Below are positions 11,478 through 24,432 of a stretch of 64,000 nt of DNA, piece by piece. Origin of the DNA: Pyxicephalus adspersus (taxonomy: Eukaryota > Chordata > Amphibia > Anura > Pyxicephalidae); assembly GCF_032062135.1 (NCBI RefSeq), contig NC_092858.1, forward strand, positions 163,367,409 through 163,431,408, given 5' to 3'. The notes beneath the pieces are model-generated. The model worked only from the letters and a program-made list of their open reading frames with translations. It had not been told where the DNA came from and ran no database searches. Every line of letters starts with the position of its first letter. Within the stretch, counting starts at the first letter, position 1. A program made the position numbers and the translations under genes.

Positions 11478-11729
11478 GGGGCCAATTCACACTGTCATTG
11501 GGGTTGCAGGGCATTTACCATTTCCTCATGCTTGGGAAGACACTCCATGTAGCATCTCCCTGTGGTAGCTCCCATAGTAAATGCATAGGGGGCTGCAATG
11601 AGCAGTAATATTACCACTCACTGCTGTGTGCAGTACTAGTACCCCTCACTGCCAGCTGTCAGATGTGCAGAACTAGCGCTAACAGGGGAGTGCTTGAATG
11701 ACTGGCAAGGTGCAAGTGTGAACCTGCCC
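11478..11729. mobile_element. Harbinger-like MITE, family 1 (copy 2)
   Basis: Left terminus GGGCCAATTCACACTG and right terminus, read inverted, GGGCAGGTTCACACTTGC. Flanking trinucleotides CTA (11475-11477) and TTA (11730-11732) fit the TWA target preference of PIF/Harbinger. 252 bp, non-coding. Confidence 0.65.
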
Positions 11730-11930
11730 TTAAGATAACTTTCATGGTAAGGTCACTATATATAATGCTTCAATGGTACTTCCCCACCAATATATCCATT
11801 CCTAGTTCTGTAGCTGATCCCCTACACAACAAGAAAATAATGGCTGCTGCAACAAAAGTTGGAACTGCAGTAGATTTAGTCTTTCATCGTGGAGAGACAT
11901 GTCTACATTATGCCTAACATAATATGATAT

Positions 11931-12097
11931 CAGTGCTCAACCCAGAATTTTTTTTAAGCCGGGTGGGAAGAAATTGTAGGTGGGTGGCAGCCCCTGTATT
12001 GTGACCAAACTCTTTAATAACCACCCAAAAACAGCGCGGTGGGTGCTGAAAAGTGTCGGGTGGTGCACCCAGCTAAAAGGGCCTGGGGGGAACCCTG
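11931..12097. mobile_element. Degraded hAT-like element, family E
   Basis: Begins CAGTGCTCAACCCAGAA and ends GGGGGGAACCCTG, with a GTGGG-rich interior (AAGCCGGGTGGG, CAGCGCGGTGGG). I recognise it as a common frog interspersed repeat. The 8-bp duplication is not clear, but longer flanking similarities exist (see findings). Confidence 0.5.
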
Positions 12098-12750
12098 TGC
12101 TATGCCTAAATATTATATGTCCAACCAAAATATGATATATTTTTTCCAGAAACACCAAGACAGACAAAATGATCAGGCTTCTCATACTGCACCTTAGTGG
12201 AAAGGCCATTGTCACATGCTTGGCTGATGCATTACTTTTTTTTATGTATACCAGGCATTACTGCAGGGGAAGAGCCTGAGCCAATGAGCACACCAGTCTG
12301 CATTTTCTCTGGTTTAGGCACATCCACGCCATGAAGATACAAGTTACTCTAAAATGTAGGACAGCCCGAGTCAAAGAATTAATGGCTGGAAAAAACAGGC
12401 CAGACCACTGAGTCATTTTTTTTAATTAGATATGTCCTACTTTGTCTGGATTATACCTTCTAAAAGTACTGTTTAATTGATGAAGAGGAAACAAAGAAAA
12501 ATATTCAGTAATAGCAATAATATCAAAGAAAATTCTATCTAGTGAGTTAAGGAAAAGGCCAAAAAATGAGAATCCATTAAATTTATTAAAAATAATCTTT
12601 AAGCAATACCTAAATTGTATGGATTTGTATGGAAACAATCTTTGCTTTCTTTTAGACTGTGACAAATAAGCTTTAGTTTCTTTAGTTGGACATGGAATTT
12701 CACAATCCAATCACCATTTCCATTTCATATATGACTTTGTTTCAAATAGT
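12098..12750. other. Unannotated non-coding stretch
   Basis: No gene seen. The frame at 12426-12710 is AT-rich and has no domain. Confidence 0.5.
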
Positions 12751-12875
12751 TATTGATTAATAAAGTTTGGCAGGATCACAGTATTGATTAATCGAGGCTG
12801 GCAAGCATTATGGTATTGATTGATAGAGCCTGGCAAGTATCCTGATATTGATTAATAAAGCCTAGCAAACACACT
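12751..12875. repeat. Minisatellite, 32-bp unit, about 4 copies
   Basis: TATTGATTAAT or close variants recur at 12751, 12782, 12814 and 12846, spacing 31-32 bp. Each is followed by a variant of AAAGCCTGGCAAG. Confidence 0.8.
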
Positions 12876-13752
12876 GTACTCTGTAAGAGAAGAATAAACT
12901 TTGTCGTATAGTAACAGGATCTAGTTGCAAGATCTCAAAGCATGAAACAAACTGCAATATATTAAGCTAGACAATAAGCAAAGTCACATGAGTCACTTAA
13001 AGCCCACCTCCGAGGAAATATTAACCCCTCCCATTCCTTCAAACAACTTTCTCTAAACCATCCTGTGTGTTTTTCATTTTTTCCCTACCTTGTAAAGCAA
13101 GAAATACTGACCTTAATCCACTATCTGGGTCTCTTATCAGTGCCATTTCTGGATGCAGTAGACCACTAATTCAGCAAATGTGCCTGCTCTGAGAAGTCCC
13201 TGATATGCTTCCTGTTTGCTCTGATTTTACTGTTACAGATCAGGTGTTAGGTGACCGAGAAGGACCCAACCCTTTGTAAACAGAAGAAGAATAATGACTT
13301 GTGACTGTATTGACCTGCAACTACGACTTTGGGTACGTAAAATGTTTTTCCATATTTCTCCCATGACATGCTTACCTTCATGGCTAGATTCTCTATCTTT
13401 TCTTTTCCTCAATAATGGGCACTATGACTGTGAAATTGCTTTTGCTGTGTCATGAAACACACGACCCCCAAGGAACTCAACTCCTCCTGACCTCCATGTT
13501 AGCCATCTGCTAACCTATGAAGAGGTAAGTACCCCGTCTTGTATACTGAAAGCTGAACTCCAGACATGTTTGTTAATTAATCTTAAAATGACCTCATTAC
13601 AAAATCATTAAATATTTTTTAAAATCTACTGTTCAGCAGAGGCCAATAAAGTGAGAAGCACAACTAGGAGCCATATGTGCTAATAAGGAACGTGCTGATA
13701 GGTGAAAGAGGAATGTGCAAAGAGATGCCTCATCAGTCTGCTGCTTCTCTCT
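12876..13752. other. Unannotated non-coding stretch
   Basis: No convincing exon. The frame 13633-13815 runs into a MITE. Nothing else supported. Confidence 0.5.
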
Positions 13753-13755
13753 TAA

Positions 13756-14097
13756 GACCCATTTTAGATTGCATTCAAGTGGAGCATTGAATTGTATTAT
13801 CAAACATGCTCCCAACTGCTCTCATGCAACTACATTATAGCAATGAGAACCACTTGTGTTTGCATTTGAATGCTGTTGCATGCACGTTGCATCTCAGGTG
13901 TGGTTCCTGAAAGCATAATGAAGCTAATGGGCATTCGGTTGCTTTTTCTCCTCTAGAGAAAGAGTTGCATCACAAATGCAAGGACAAACCTGCTAACTTG
14001 CAGAAAAGTTTGCCACTCTTGAGCTCATAGTAGCAGTTTGCTATGCACCTGGAAGCGGCTTACCACATGGATAACATCTGCAAGTGTGAAAGGGGAC
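13756..14097. mobile_element. Harbinger-like MITE, family 1 (copy 3)
   Basis: Left terminus GACCCATTTTAGATTGCA pairs with the inverted right terminus GTCCCCTTTCACACTTGCA. TAA flanks both sides (13753-13755, 14098-14100). 342 bp, non-coding. Confidence 0.65.
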
Positions 14098-14100
14098 TAA

Positions 14101-14389
14101 ATGTCTTATCAACAGGTTGGGAAAAAAAGAAGTTAAAATTGTATTATTTCTAACTTTAGAAGAGAAAGAAACTGGCGGAATGTGTATCAGAGCTCTGAAA
14201 ATCCCTGGAATAGGATACAGAAAGATAAATCCTTTAACATATACAATATATATTTATAGTTTAGTCTGTTTGTCTAGAATTAAATTTAAAATCCAAAGAA
14301 CAGATACCAGTTTTGCCAAATGGCTAAAAACAAAATCCATATACTGGTAAGCTTCTGTTCTGGCGTATTTAATACTTTTTTTCTAACAC
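14101..14389. other. Unannotated non-coding stretch
   Basis: AT-rich; no gene. The frame 14117-14350 has no domain. Confidence 0.5.
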
Positions 14390-14970
14390 AGAATGGATAA
14401 ATAAACCAACAACAGTTCCTTTTAAATAGCCAATGTACGTAATAAGAAATTAATCATTAAAATGTTACTAGACTTCAATGTTGATGAAAAGCGAAGTCAC
14501 GCAGTGTAAAAAATATATTGGTAATCAGCCCAGGTAAACAAATCCCGCTTAATATTATAATGGTTACCATTAGGAAACTGAATTACACTTCTCATGCTTG
14601 GAGTTAATATCCATTTTATAATAGATATTGAACCTGCAGCCAAAAAAATTACTCTTATAAAACCTCCACACTTTAATTGCCCGACAACCACTGAATTCTA
14701 ATTAGTCATAAAGTGCTACATTTATTTCTTGATTGCCGCAGAGCTGGTGGAGTAATTGTACTCTTCCCCCTCTGGGGCTCATTGTCTATTGATCGGGAAG
14801 TGTTTTCCAGGCTGAGGTGCTAATATTGTGCTGTGTCTTGTTTTGCTTCCTTTGATCTATAATGATTGCTTTTCTGCTGTTTACTATAAATGCGGCAATT
14901 ATTTTTATTTTTATTGGAAGAAAGAGTTCCTCAGTGAGGAAATAAGGAAACTTCAAATTAATTACTTCAA
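14390..14970. promoter_or_regulatory. Candidate conserved non-coding element
   Basis: A repeat-free block with many homeodomain-type cores (TAATTA, ATTAATCAT, CTAATTAGTCAT) and no open frame of note. This composition resembles vertebrate developmental enhancers, but conservation cannot be judged from one sequence. Inference only; no target gene is visible. Confidence 0.2.
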
Positions 14971-15822
14971 CAGAGAGAAATGACAAAGTTTGAGTCTCTT
15001 CATAAGACTTGGTATGATATACGACACAGCATGGGATAGAGCTACATTTATAAGAAAAGACAAAAAAAATCCGTTTACATACGTTCCCCTCTAGGATCTA
15101 CAGGAGCAGGATCTACTCTCATTTTTAGAATTTCTCTAACAGACCGCAGTAATTTTACTAAGGTATGGTTTACAGAGTCATAAATGTTTAAATAAAAATC
15201 CTGGCCCGTTTATAGCCGTCAAGGAATGAAGTTGGACAATCCTACTCTAGATATCAATGACCATGATCTGAGAACTTTGTTGGTTGACATATTGGGTTCC
15301 CTGACCTGAACTGCATGTTGGAAATGTACCTGCACCTTTTTCTTCCTCCACACATGTCCCAAGCCTGTGCTCTACACACATCTGCTCATCATAAGGTGCA
15401 CCTGCCCATTCTTTTCGCCCTTTCCCGATTGACTTCTGTTCTCTATGGTACCTCCCCTGGACCTGGTTCATCATACCTCTTGTCGTTCTCTGAGAGCCTT
15501 CTACATTTTTTCTGTTATTTATCTGTGGTTATTTGTTTCCAATCCTGATCTTGACATGTACTTCAACCCCAACTTTGGCTGATATTTCGGGTTTTACTTT
15601 CTGATGTTTTATTTTGATTTTCAGCCCTTTGTTGAAAGGTAACTGTTCTTGCGGTTCCACTTCTGCACAGCATCCTGATGACTAAACACAATAGGTACTA
15701 CTTCTAGGTTTTCCTAGTTTTTCATTAGTGTTATTCTACTGTCCCTGCAAAATAATTGGCTACTGGGTTTTTTTCTCTCTTTTTCCTTTTTTCCGGTGAT
15801 GGTTTGTGGTATAGTCACTTTT
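14971..15822. other. Unannotated non-coding stretch
   Basis: No gene recognised. Becomes pyrimidine-rich toward the right (15770-15800). Confidence 0.5.
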
Positions 15823-16004
15823 TTCCATGTATAATGAGGGTAGACATTAACTTCTCACTTTAATCACGTTTATATTATATATTATTATTAAATGACCGAC
15901 GGATATAGATAATAGTAATCACATAATATACCCCTTCTTTTTTTCCATTTTTACCACATATAATGAGGGTCGATATTATCCTCTCACTTTAAACACGTTT
16001 ATAT
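15823..16004. repeat. Pair of direct repeats about 52 bp long
   Basis: TATAATGAGGGTAGACATTA (15829) recurs as TATAATGAGGGTCGATATTA (15959). Both are followed by CTCACTTTAA and CACGTTTATATT. Offset about 130 bp. May belong to a retroelement 3' region that continues into the pyrimidine run at 16022-16066. Confidence 0.65.
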
Positions 16005-17938
16005 TTTGGAATTAAAAAAATAATAGTTTTTTTTTTTTCTTTTTCTCTCTCTTTTCTCCCTTTTTGGGAAGGTTCAAAGTAAGAGATAAAAACGAATAAT
16101 ACAAATATGAATAGATAAGGGCAATCTTAAAAAAGAGAATAGGAATGTTAAGGCTGTCAATAATTTTTGATGAATATCTGGTAATGATTGGGTATTATTG
16201 GATTTGGCAAGGTGTTTTCCTTTTTACTTTTGTGTACTAATGATCGATTTGTATATTGTTAAACAAAATAATAATAATTGGCTATTGGTAAAAAATACCT
16301 AGAATGTTTTTTCCAAATTGGTTGCTCATGGACATTGGATGTCACCCTTGACACTTTATTGTCTTTGAAGGCACAAGCTGACAGAATGGGCTAAGGCTTA
16401 TTACGTGAATAGTGATTGGAAAAATTAGACAACGTTGTTTGTTTGCTATCTTTCCCCCCTTTAATCAGATATTGGGAATGTCTACAAGCACTGTTCTCCT
16501 ACTGAGATCAAAGGCTAAAATACCTTTTAAGTTTTATGTTTAAGGACCCAGTGGCCCTAAAGTCTGTGGGTGATCAAATCATACCTGCAAGCCCAGCCTC
16601 TCTGTAATCTCTAAAGTCACCTTTAGCTTGTTGGGTATGTCCATTAGTCTGAATTACTATGGTGGCCTTAACCATAAATAACCCAGTGCATAACCTATGT
16701 ACTCAAGTACTGTAATTCCCATCACATAAAGCTTCCTCCTGTCGGCTGCTATATGTAAGAAGCTCTGTAGCAATGTTCTTCTAGTCTGCTATCAGCTATG
16801 TAAGCCATTTCAGTTTCTAATGTTATTGACATATTAGATCTGTTACATTTGATCATCTATTGGTTTATAGTCAGTTTTAAATACAAGGACATTTTTGCAT
16901 ATATTAGATTTAGGTTTTAATGTTTTTTAATGTTGGTTTTTCCCTTTTCCCCTATGATACAATGGTAGTTCTGTCTCTTTGAGAAGAGGGCCAAAGGAAT
17001 GTCCCTTTTCAAACTTATTCTGATAAATTATATTCTGACCCATTTGCTTCAAAGGTTACATAAAATTGAACATTTTTATCTTGGTTTGAAAATAGTAACT
17101 AGCATAAACTAGTTAAACCAAATAGCACATAAATAATAGAAGCCCAGTGCAAAATCCACAAATCATAATTTCCCTTAGCCAAAGACTGGGGCTAGGTTTA
17201 GACCCAAGGCAGAGACAACCGTTCCCCTCATACTCCTGGCAGCTGGCACCTTGTCAGCCATTAAACCACCCACACCGCTGCCCAGGTTCCTAAAGAACTA
17301 GCTCTTGCACATTCTACATCAGACAGCAGTGCATGGTACGGAGCTGCTCACTGCCACCCCTATTTATAATCTTTGCAGTAATGTAACTTGTATTAACTTG
17401 AATCCAGTGATGTGTAGATCTAAGCCTAAAGCAAAACTGTATTTTTCCCATGCAGTGTAAAGCAACTGGTTCATTTATTGACCCTCCTTCAAGTATCTTG
17501 TAATCACCTTCCCTAACTAGTCTGTTTTGCCCTGTGTAAGCTCTCAGTCCAATCCAGATTACATATGTGAACCTTCTTTCAACCCTCAGGGCCAATTACT
17601 AGGTGCCAACATGGGGGCTAAGAAAAGTTGGGCTGCTGGAGAGGGGAACTTTAGCACAACCTGGGGCATTAGGGTTGGGAGGGGGTACCATATGTTTGCA
17701 AAATCCAAAATATGTGCTAAGCAATTTATAATATGTGTATCTGTACTTTTTTATTATATCCCCTGCAAAGCAGAAACCTGTTAGCAAAAGCAAAGTCCAC
17801 CTAATATAGCTTCCTGTGATGGAGTGGAAACAATGCTGCACATCTAAATTCAGAGCAGAATTGCCACTCTTATGTGTGTCTGTTTGCTCTATAGTGGGAT
17901 AAAAAAAAGAAAATTAATAAATAAATGAAATGATGCAG
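16005..17938. other. Unannotated non-coding stretch
   Basis: Starts with a T- and CT-rich tract (16022-16066). A TAATAATAATT run at about 16268 could be the tail of a LINE, but no coding part is seen. No host gene recognised; the frames at 17314-17595 and 17527-17784 overlap on opposite strands with no domains. Confidence 0.45.
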
Positions 17939-17974
17939 GGGGCATGGTTATCAGTACACTGATAACCATGCCCC
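17939..17974. repeat. Perfect 17-bp-arm palindrome
   Basis: Arms 17939-17955 (GGGGCATGGTTATCAGT) and 17958-17974 are exact reverse complements with a 2-base centre. No T-run or transposon terminus is attached. Confidence 0.95.
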
Positions 17975-19200
17975 TTTTCCACTTTCCATGCTAACCTTTC
18001 CACTATGAGCTGCAGTGTCTAGAAGAGAAAACATATGGGACAAAAATTAAGGAGGGTTGGATCATAAAAGCTTATGCATCACATAGAAACTGTAAGTGAG
18101 ATTTTTGGCTATCATGCAAGAGCCTTTAATTGTTCTTTAAAAAGCACTTACTAAGCTCCTGACGTGCAGTGTTTCTGCATGGTATCAACCGTTTTGTATG
18201 CCTTGCTTAAAGTTGCTCTTCCAAGAAAAACTTACTAAAGGAAACGTAGTCTGCCATTGATGACCCACTGCTGAAAATCATAGCTGTCCTACTGTTCCTA
18301 GCTTCAATACTTTTTGAGTATCTGATCACCAAGAGCATGTACATCTGGAAGGTCAGAATAAATTAGAACCCCAATACTTCTGTGTGCTTGTTGCAGGTCA
18401 GTAATTTAGCAATTGCCATCCAGGTAAATATCATTTTCCTTTATGGGTCCTCTATACAAGTTTTTTGAAAATATCCCATTTTAGCGTATTGTTCCTTTAA
18501 GCTGATGGGCCAAGTCATGCCAGTTATTACTTTTAAAACTCTCCGAATGATTTTGACCTCCAGTAATCAGGATGGTTTGACCAGAGGGAAATCACATGAT
18601 TTGCATACTGAAAACACAGAGAGGGAACTCATTATAGTGAAATTAGTATGTGTAAACATACTTTGCATAATGAAATTACAGTCACCACTGGGAAAGCAGA
18701 TTATAGTGTTCAATTTTAAAACAGGTATTAAACCCAAGGCCCAGAATATGTTGTGAAAACCTTTGCATTAATTCAATTGACTCAGACTGAATAGTAATTA
18801 GCCATAAACGGTGTACAAACTAAAACATCTCCATATTACTGGAGAACATTATACAGCCTCCCACACAAGGTTATGAATAGATACACAGCACAGGCATAAA
18901 CACTTTTAGGATACTCTCAGGAACGATCTTGGTAAAAGTTAGAAGGTAAGTATTTCAGCAGTTATTTTTATTGGAATATTTTGAATCTGAGATCCAGACA
19001 GTTGTAAAAGACACAAATTAATTCAGTTCTGTATCTATTTATACAGCAATAAATGTAATTTATTTAATACAAACAGTGGAACTACCTGAATTGACTTAGC
19101 AGCAATATAATGCAGTCCCTGTATAGCAGAACTCAGATTAGGGAGAGGAACAGGAGCTAATTAGTTAATTTGCTAACAAGGAATATGTCAATGGGCAGTG
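17975..19200. other. Unannotated non-coding stretch
   Basis: No gene or clear repeat seen. The frame 18505-18756 has no domain. Confidence 0.5.
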
Positions 19201-19364
19201 TGGCAGAAAGGTGAGCTCGTCTGTCTACTGCAACTCCTGGACCTGTTATCCCTACAGGACAACTGCACAGGGTAAGTAAGTGGCATGATTGGCAAGTATA
19301 TTGTGCATACTTGCTGTTTATGGCAGAAGCTCACCACGCATCAACGAGTTTAGCTCTGCTTTGG
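19201..19364 (+). mobile_element. TTAA-flanked MITE, right-end fragment
   Basis: Aligns with 5131-5261 through ACAACTGCACAGGGTAAGTA, AGAAGCTCACCAC and GAGTTTAGCTCTGCTTT. The final TTAA has decayed to TTGG. The left end is not found. Confidence 0.55.
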
Positions 19365-22300
19365 GCCACTGATTCAAAACATATTAGGAAAAATACATTC
19401 TTATCCATGGTTAGTGCCTTAAAATTACTTACTGGAGCCATGATGTTATCCATGGGGAGCCAGGCCAAAGTAAAAATCCAAATTGAAAAATTTTGCAGTA
19501 AAACAGTCCAAATTGATTTCATGCATGTATCCAAGCCTTTTAAGGGTCACAAAATGACCCCCTTCTTCCGGGCTAAAATCAGCATAATTGATAAATGTAC
19601 ATTTAGAACAATTACAATTTGCCTGGGTTGATATGTAAGCCTAAAGGGAGTGCTGAACCACTCAACTGTTCAAATGGAGGTTATGAAGTGGTGTGGTTAT
19701 TGTTTAACAACTGCAATTAAATATTCCCATCTCCAACTATGTAGCAGAAGACATTTGTCCAGGAAATGGACTGAATAGTCAACAGGCTGCAGGTACTTCA
19801 TGTAGCGCTTGAAAAGATGGAATAGACTTCAAACTCCTGTGGAATTTACCCCGAACATCCGTCACCACCTACCATTGCTTCATCCTGAAACATTGACATT
19901 CATGGTAAGCTTTTTTGGAGTAGGGGGTTGATGGGTGGCTGATTGTTAGGTTGTCCTGTAAGCACTTTAAAACTTCCCCTGTGAAGTTCTGTCCTTACAT
20001 TTAACATGTAGTGGAAATGGAGGGCAAATGAGGGGATTTTCTAACTTGCGTTCAAGAGAGAGAACAAGCACGAGAAGTCATTTTAGAGAACTCTGTATAA
20101 ATTAATTGAATACATGAATAAATAAATGTTACAAAGCTGTCTGGAAAAGCACCCGAAATAAATAATTAAACATAGTATTGTATTGAACATAATAGAAGTT
20201 AAAGCATCGCAAGAATGTATGACCAACCTTCAGCTTCCATTACAGCATGTGCAAAGATGTAACAGACATTTGTTACATTGTGAATTAGAAGCAATCCTTC
20301 AATTATTTCTTTTTTCCAACTAGCAGACTAAATAGTTTAGAATTTTAAAGATATTCAACCAGACCACCTTAAAGGCTCTTACATAACTCTGCTGCTACAT
20401 TTTCCTTTTTCTTTTGTTTATAAATCTGACACAAGTTAATTGCGAAACAGCAATGCAGAGTTGTCGCTGTATATCCACCACTGTGATATGTTCTACACTT
20501 ATTTAAGTATTGTGGTTAGTAGGTCATTGCTAATACATCTGAAGATGGAACCAAATTAATCTTTTTTAATTTTTACTTTACAAATAAAATTCAAGACAAG
20601 GGCTGTGGTTTAAAATAGGTTTATAGGGTAAGCTATATATGCATAAAAATAAATGCATAATAACAAGTGTAGTGTTTAGCGTGTAGTGTGATGCCCCATG
20701 CATTCCAATCTTTTGAGACCTCATGATGTCAGAAGCTAATCATTTAACAAAAATGTTACATTTACTTGACTGTTTTAAATGTAATATTTTTGGAGAACCA
20801 TAAACAAAAATCAATTTAGATAATTATTTCTAAAACAACTAAATGCCCCATATGATGGGTTATTAAGAGTATAATTAGAATTTTTCACCAACTTTTTTTC
20901 TTTAATTTGATCCCGCAAAATCACTCAAAAGTGCTTTATATGGTAATGACAACATGCAGCTTTGACATGGGACTGGTCCTCAACATGATTGCTGCCAAAA
21001 GCTTTGCCAACAAGTTGGCTACCTGTAAACAAGCAAACATTGGAGGCTGAGCAAATTTACCAAAATGTTAAATACATAACTATTTCAAACCGCTTCATAA
21101 TTCAACTGGATGTCCTGGTAAAAGTATGTTCTCATGGAGTACTATTATTATGGGGTAGTGGGTCATGCCACAGGGGAACCAAATGTATTCAGTTGTCAAT
21201 TCTTGGCTGTTTCTGGTGATATCATTGAACAGAATTTTTTTTTCTGGCTGATCAGTAAATAGCAGTGAAGTTGACCACTACTCTAAATTTTAATCTGGCT
21301 TTTTTTAGTTAAGAGATAAAGAGCACCCATCTGAAGACTTCACATAAGAATATGCACATGGGGTAATGTTGGTAATCTTCCCTACAAAGTTCCTTGGGTG
21401 GCCTAATCTCTCTGTAATTGGTGGATTTCCCCAATCAAGAGAGAAAGCATCAGTGGTAAGGTGTGTTTTAATTTTATAAGAGACATGAGTGGTAAAAAGA
21501 TTGTTTGATTTCCTAAAAGGAGACAGTTGGTAGAAGACATGTAAATGCTGTTCAGGGGTCCAATTTTGAGATGGTATGGTACTTTACTGACTTGGATCTT
21601 TGTAGTTTTGTTCTGTTGAGTTTAGCTGGGGAGTGAGAGATTCTGGTCCTCTGTACCTATAGATAAAGTGTTTTTTCCACAGCTGATAATGTAGGGCTGC
21701 AAAGACTGTGAAGTAGCAATTGAGTGATAGAGAGTTCATATTATATGTACGTCAGCTGTGCTGACTTAAATTACTGCCTATAGACCATGAAGACCCATGA
21801 AGACTGAAATTTATATGAGCAACTACTAGAGGAGGGGTTGACAAAAGTTAGAGTAAGATCAAAATTGCAAAATGGATTGTAATATTGGAAGAAGAAGCAA
21901 ATTTCTAAGAGAACTTGGAGGTAGGGCTGACCAGATCTGGTGACTTGAATTATTTGGAATGAATTATTTGTTACCCCCATAATGAGGCCAGTGAGATGGT
22001 TGGTTGATTATTGTCTGCACCTTTGGATGCACAAGTGTAGCTTTGCTAAGCCCCTGTCCTAGTGATAATGTCCATGACAAACTGGAGAAGAGCTATTTGA
22101 AGGCTAATGAGCCTGAAGCTTTTTCGAGGTCCACTGCATGACAGAGTTAGGGGGTGCGCTGGATGGTATGTGGCTCCAAAACATTTAGTTACCAGGGGAG
22201 TTACTATGTTATAGGATGATGCTATAGTTGGGAAAGTTCTCTTGTGAAATCTCCCCTCCCCTGGACTTCCTTACCTAACGATAAAATAAACATAATACAA

Positions 22301-22985
22301 TGTTATTTTCACTTGTTTCTATGGCTGATTTTTTAGTAGCAGTATTCCGGAGCTAACAAGCTCATAAATGGGGATAGTGGTAGTTAAGAAGGGTAAGTAC
22401 TAATATAATTACATTATGCAATTTCATTAGTGTTAAAAAATGTGCATTAAATGAAGGTTGTTAGCAAACACAAAATATAATTTGGGACAGGCTTTACTTC
22501 CTATTAAAAATGCCAAAAAATCCTCATCAATTCTTTCTATAAACAAATCCTGGAAACAAGCCCCTTTGCAACAATGCACACAATTCCCTCATTGCATTAA
22601 TACTTTATCTGCTATATGTCAAGTTCTGTGTCACAGTGCTAGGTTAGTAAATAAAAACAAAATCTTGTAAATGACAAATTTCTATGAATAAAAAATGAAA
22701 ATCAATTGCAGATAAGTGCATGAGTGACAAGACAAAGGGCTGTGTACAACAACTGAGAACTCCGTCGATACATTAGTAGGGAAAGACACTTCCATTGACA
22801 ATTCCAATGACAGATTGACTGTTCTGGCTGATGTATTATGTACAAGGGACTGAATAACATGTGAGTATTTATCCCTATAGGTCAATAATTACAAAAGATA
22901 ACAGACATTATTGGACAGAACAGAGCCGGGTATCTGATTAAGTGATGTCACCTAATCTACAGCATACATGTGTACTAAGGAGTTG
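19365..22985. other. Unannotated non-coding stretch (3.6 kb)
   Basis: One of the longest stretches without a recognisable transposon. Open frames (20989-21219, 21771-21980, 22458-22670) are short and domain-free. No splice-flanked exon could be supported. Confidence 0.45.
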
Positions 22986-23298
22986 GGCTGTGTACACACG
23001 TGCAATAATTATCATTGGAAAGGATCTTTCACAATCATTTCCAACGACTAACGACTGAACAATGCATGAACGAGTGGTGTACATACAGCACAGTTCTGCT
23101 CTATGGAGGGGGGATGGGGAGAACGACGGACTGGCACCCCGCTGCGCTCTCTCCCCTTCACTTCCATTATGATTGGTCATCGTCCATCGTCCGAGGATCC
23201 GCCAGGACGGTTGTTCGGACGATAGACGACGAGCATTGTACACACGCCAGGATCTCATCTGATATCGGACAAGAACAATTGCACGTGTGTACCTAGCC
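22986..23298. mobile_element. Harbinger-like MITE, family 2 (copy 1)
   Basis: Termini GGCTGTGTACACACGTGCAA and, inverted from the right, GGCTAGGTACACACGTGCAA. The right flank is TAA, the left flank TTG, so the duplication is imperfect. The interior is CpG-rich compared with its surroundings. A second member is at 59201-59422. Confidence 0.75.
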
Positions 23299-23397
23299 TA
23301 ACACAAATATCTATTTACAAAAATCCCAAAATTTACTGAAAAGTATAATGTCATCACATACACTTGGAACAAGTCTGCATGCCGATTCATTACAATG

Positions 23398-23618
23398 GGC
23401 CTGATTTATTTAAGTTCTCCAAGACTAGAGAGGATAGACTATCATGGGAGGTCCTGGACGACCCAGCAAATCTGCAATGGAAGCCTTCAATATCATTTGC
23501 TGTTAGGTGGCAAATGTTTTTAGTCCTGGACAAGATATATTCCAGGATTGCTGGATTACCCACGTTCTCCCTTGATAATCTATGTTCTCCAGTCTTGAAC
23601 AGATTTAAAAATTAGGCC
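23398..23618. mobile_element. Foldback MITE, palindromic family (copy 1)
   Basis: Begins GGCCTGATTTATTTAAGTTC and ends with the inverted counterpart (AGATTTAAAAATTAGGCC). The interior is a near-palindrome: CTCCAAGACTAGAG against GTTCTCCAGTCTTG, and the CAGCAAATCTGCAATGGA block against TTCCAGGATTGCTGG. Other copies are at 29991, 49349 and 50810. Confidence 0.8.
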
Positions 23619-24429
23619 GAATGTGTCAAAGCCAACTCTGGTGCTCTCTTTCCCCTATGGTGATAAATTTTCCAATGTAGTGTGGTAGAATAAAATATGC
23701 CATGCCAAATTCAGAAGATCTTTAGCATCATACACCTCACATTGGAAGGCGAATAAAGGGCTTGGATACGGCAGTACATAAGTGTCAAGCTGTATATTTG
23801 CAGATTTTAATTTGGGATTCAGGCCTGAATCTCCTGGAAGTAATGGGGGCCAAGCACTCCATTCCGCTTCCAGGCCATAAATTGCAGATTGCTGTGGTGC
23901 ACATGGCCATTGATAAAAAGAGACCTGCTATGCCGTAGCCTGGGTCCAGGTGGGTGAGGACATTGGTCCCCTGTGAGGGACAACCCTGGGTTTTCTTTGT
24001 AATTTTTATGAATAAAAGTGGTCAAAATGTCCTGAAATTGAAATGAAGTTTCAAATATCTCTGTGCAGTGAGTTGCTTTGGTACTAATCTCCGACAGTAG
24101 GTAAAATGTATGGAAAATAAAAAAAAAAAAATTATTTCCCTTAGTAGAACTTGTTTAATGATATGCATTCAATGACAACTCATTGGGGGAAAAAGTTTTT
24201 TGTGTCTATTTATGGTAAAGCTTACACATTTTGCTATTCAAGTAATTATAATTCTTTGTCAAATGCAGTGAAATGTATTGGCATGAAAAAGCATATAACT
24301 TAAAAAAAATGAATTTTATCAGATTAAAATCTGAATTTTAATCTTATCAGTTATCATAATATCATCAAATTAAAGCACAGCTTACACAGCGCTCCTATTC
24401 AGACCTATGACCTATTAATGTACCTATAA

Positions 24430-24432
<3 letters not shown>
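23619..24432. other. Unannotated non-coding stretch
   Basis: Nothing gene-like. The minus-strand frame 23819-24025 has no domain. An A-run lies at about 24118-24130. Confidence 0.5.
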
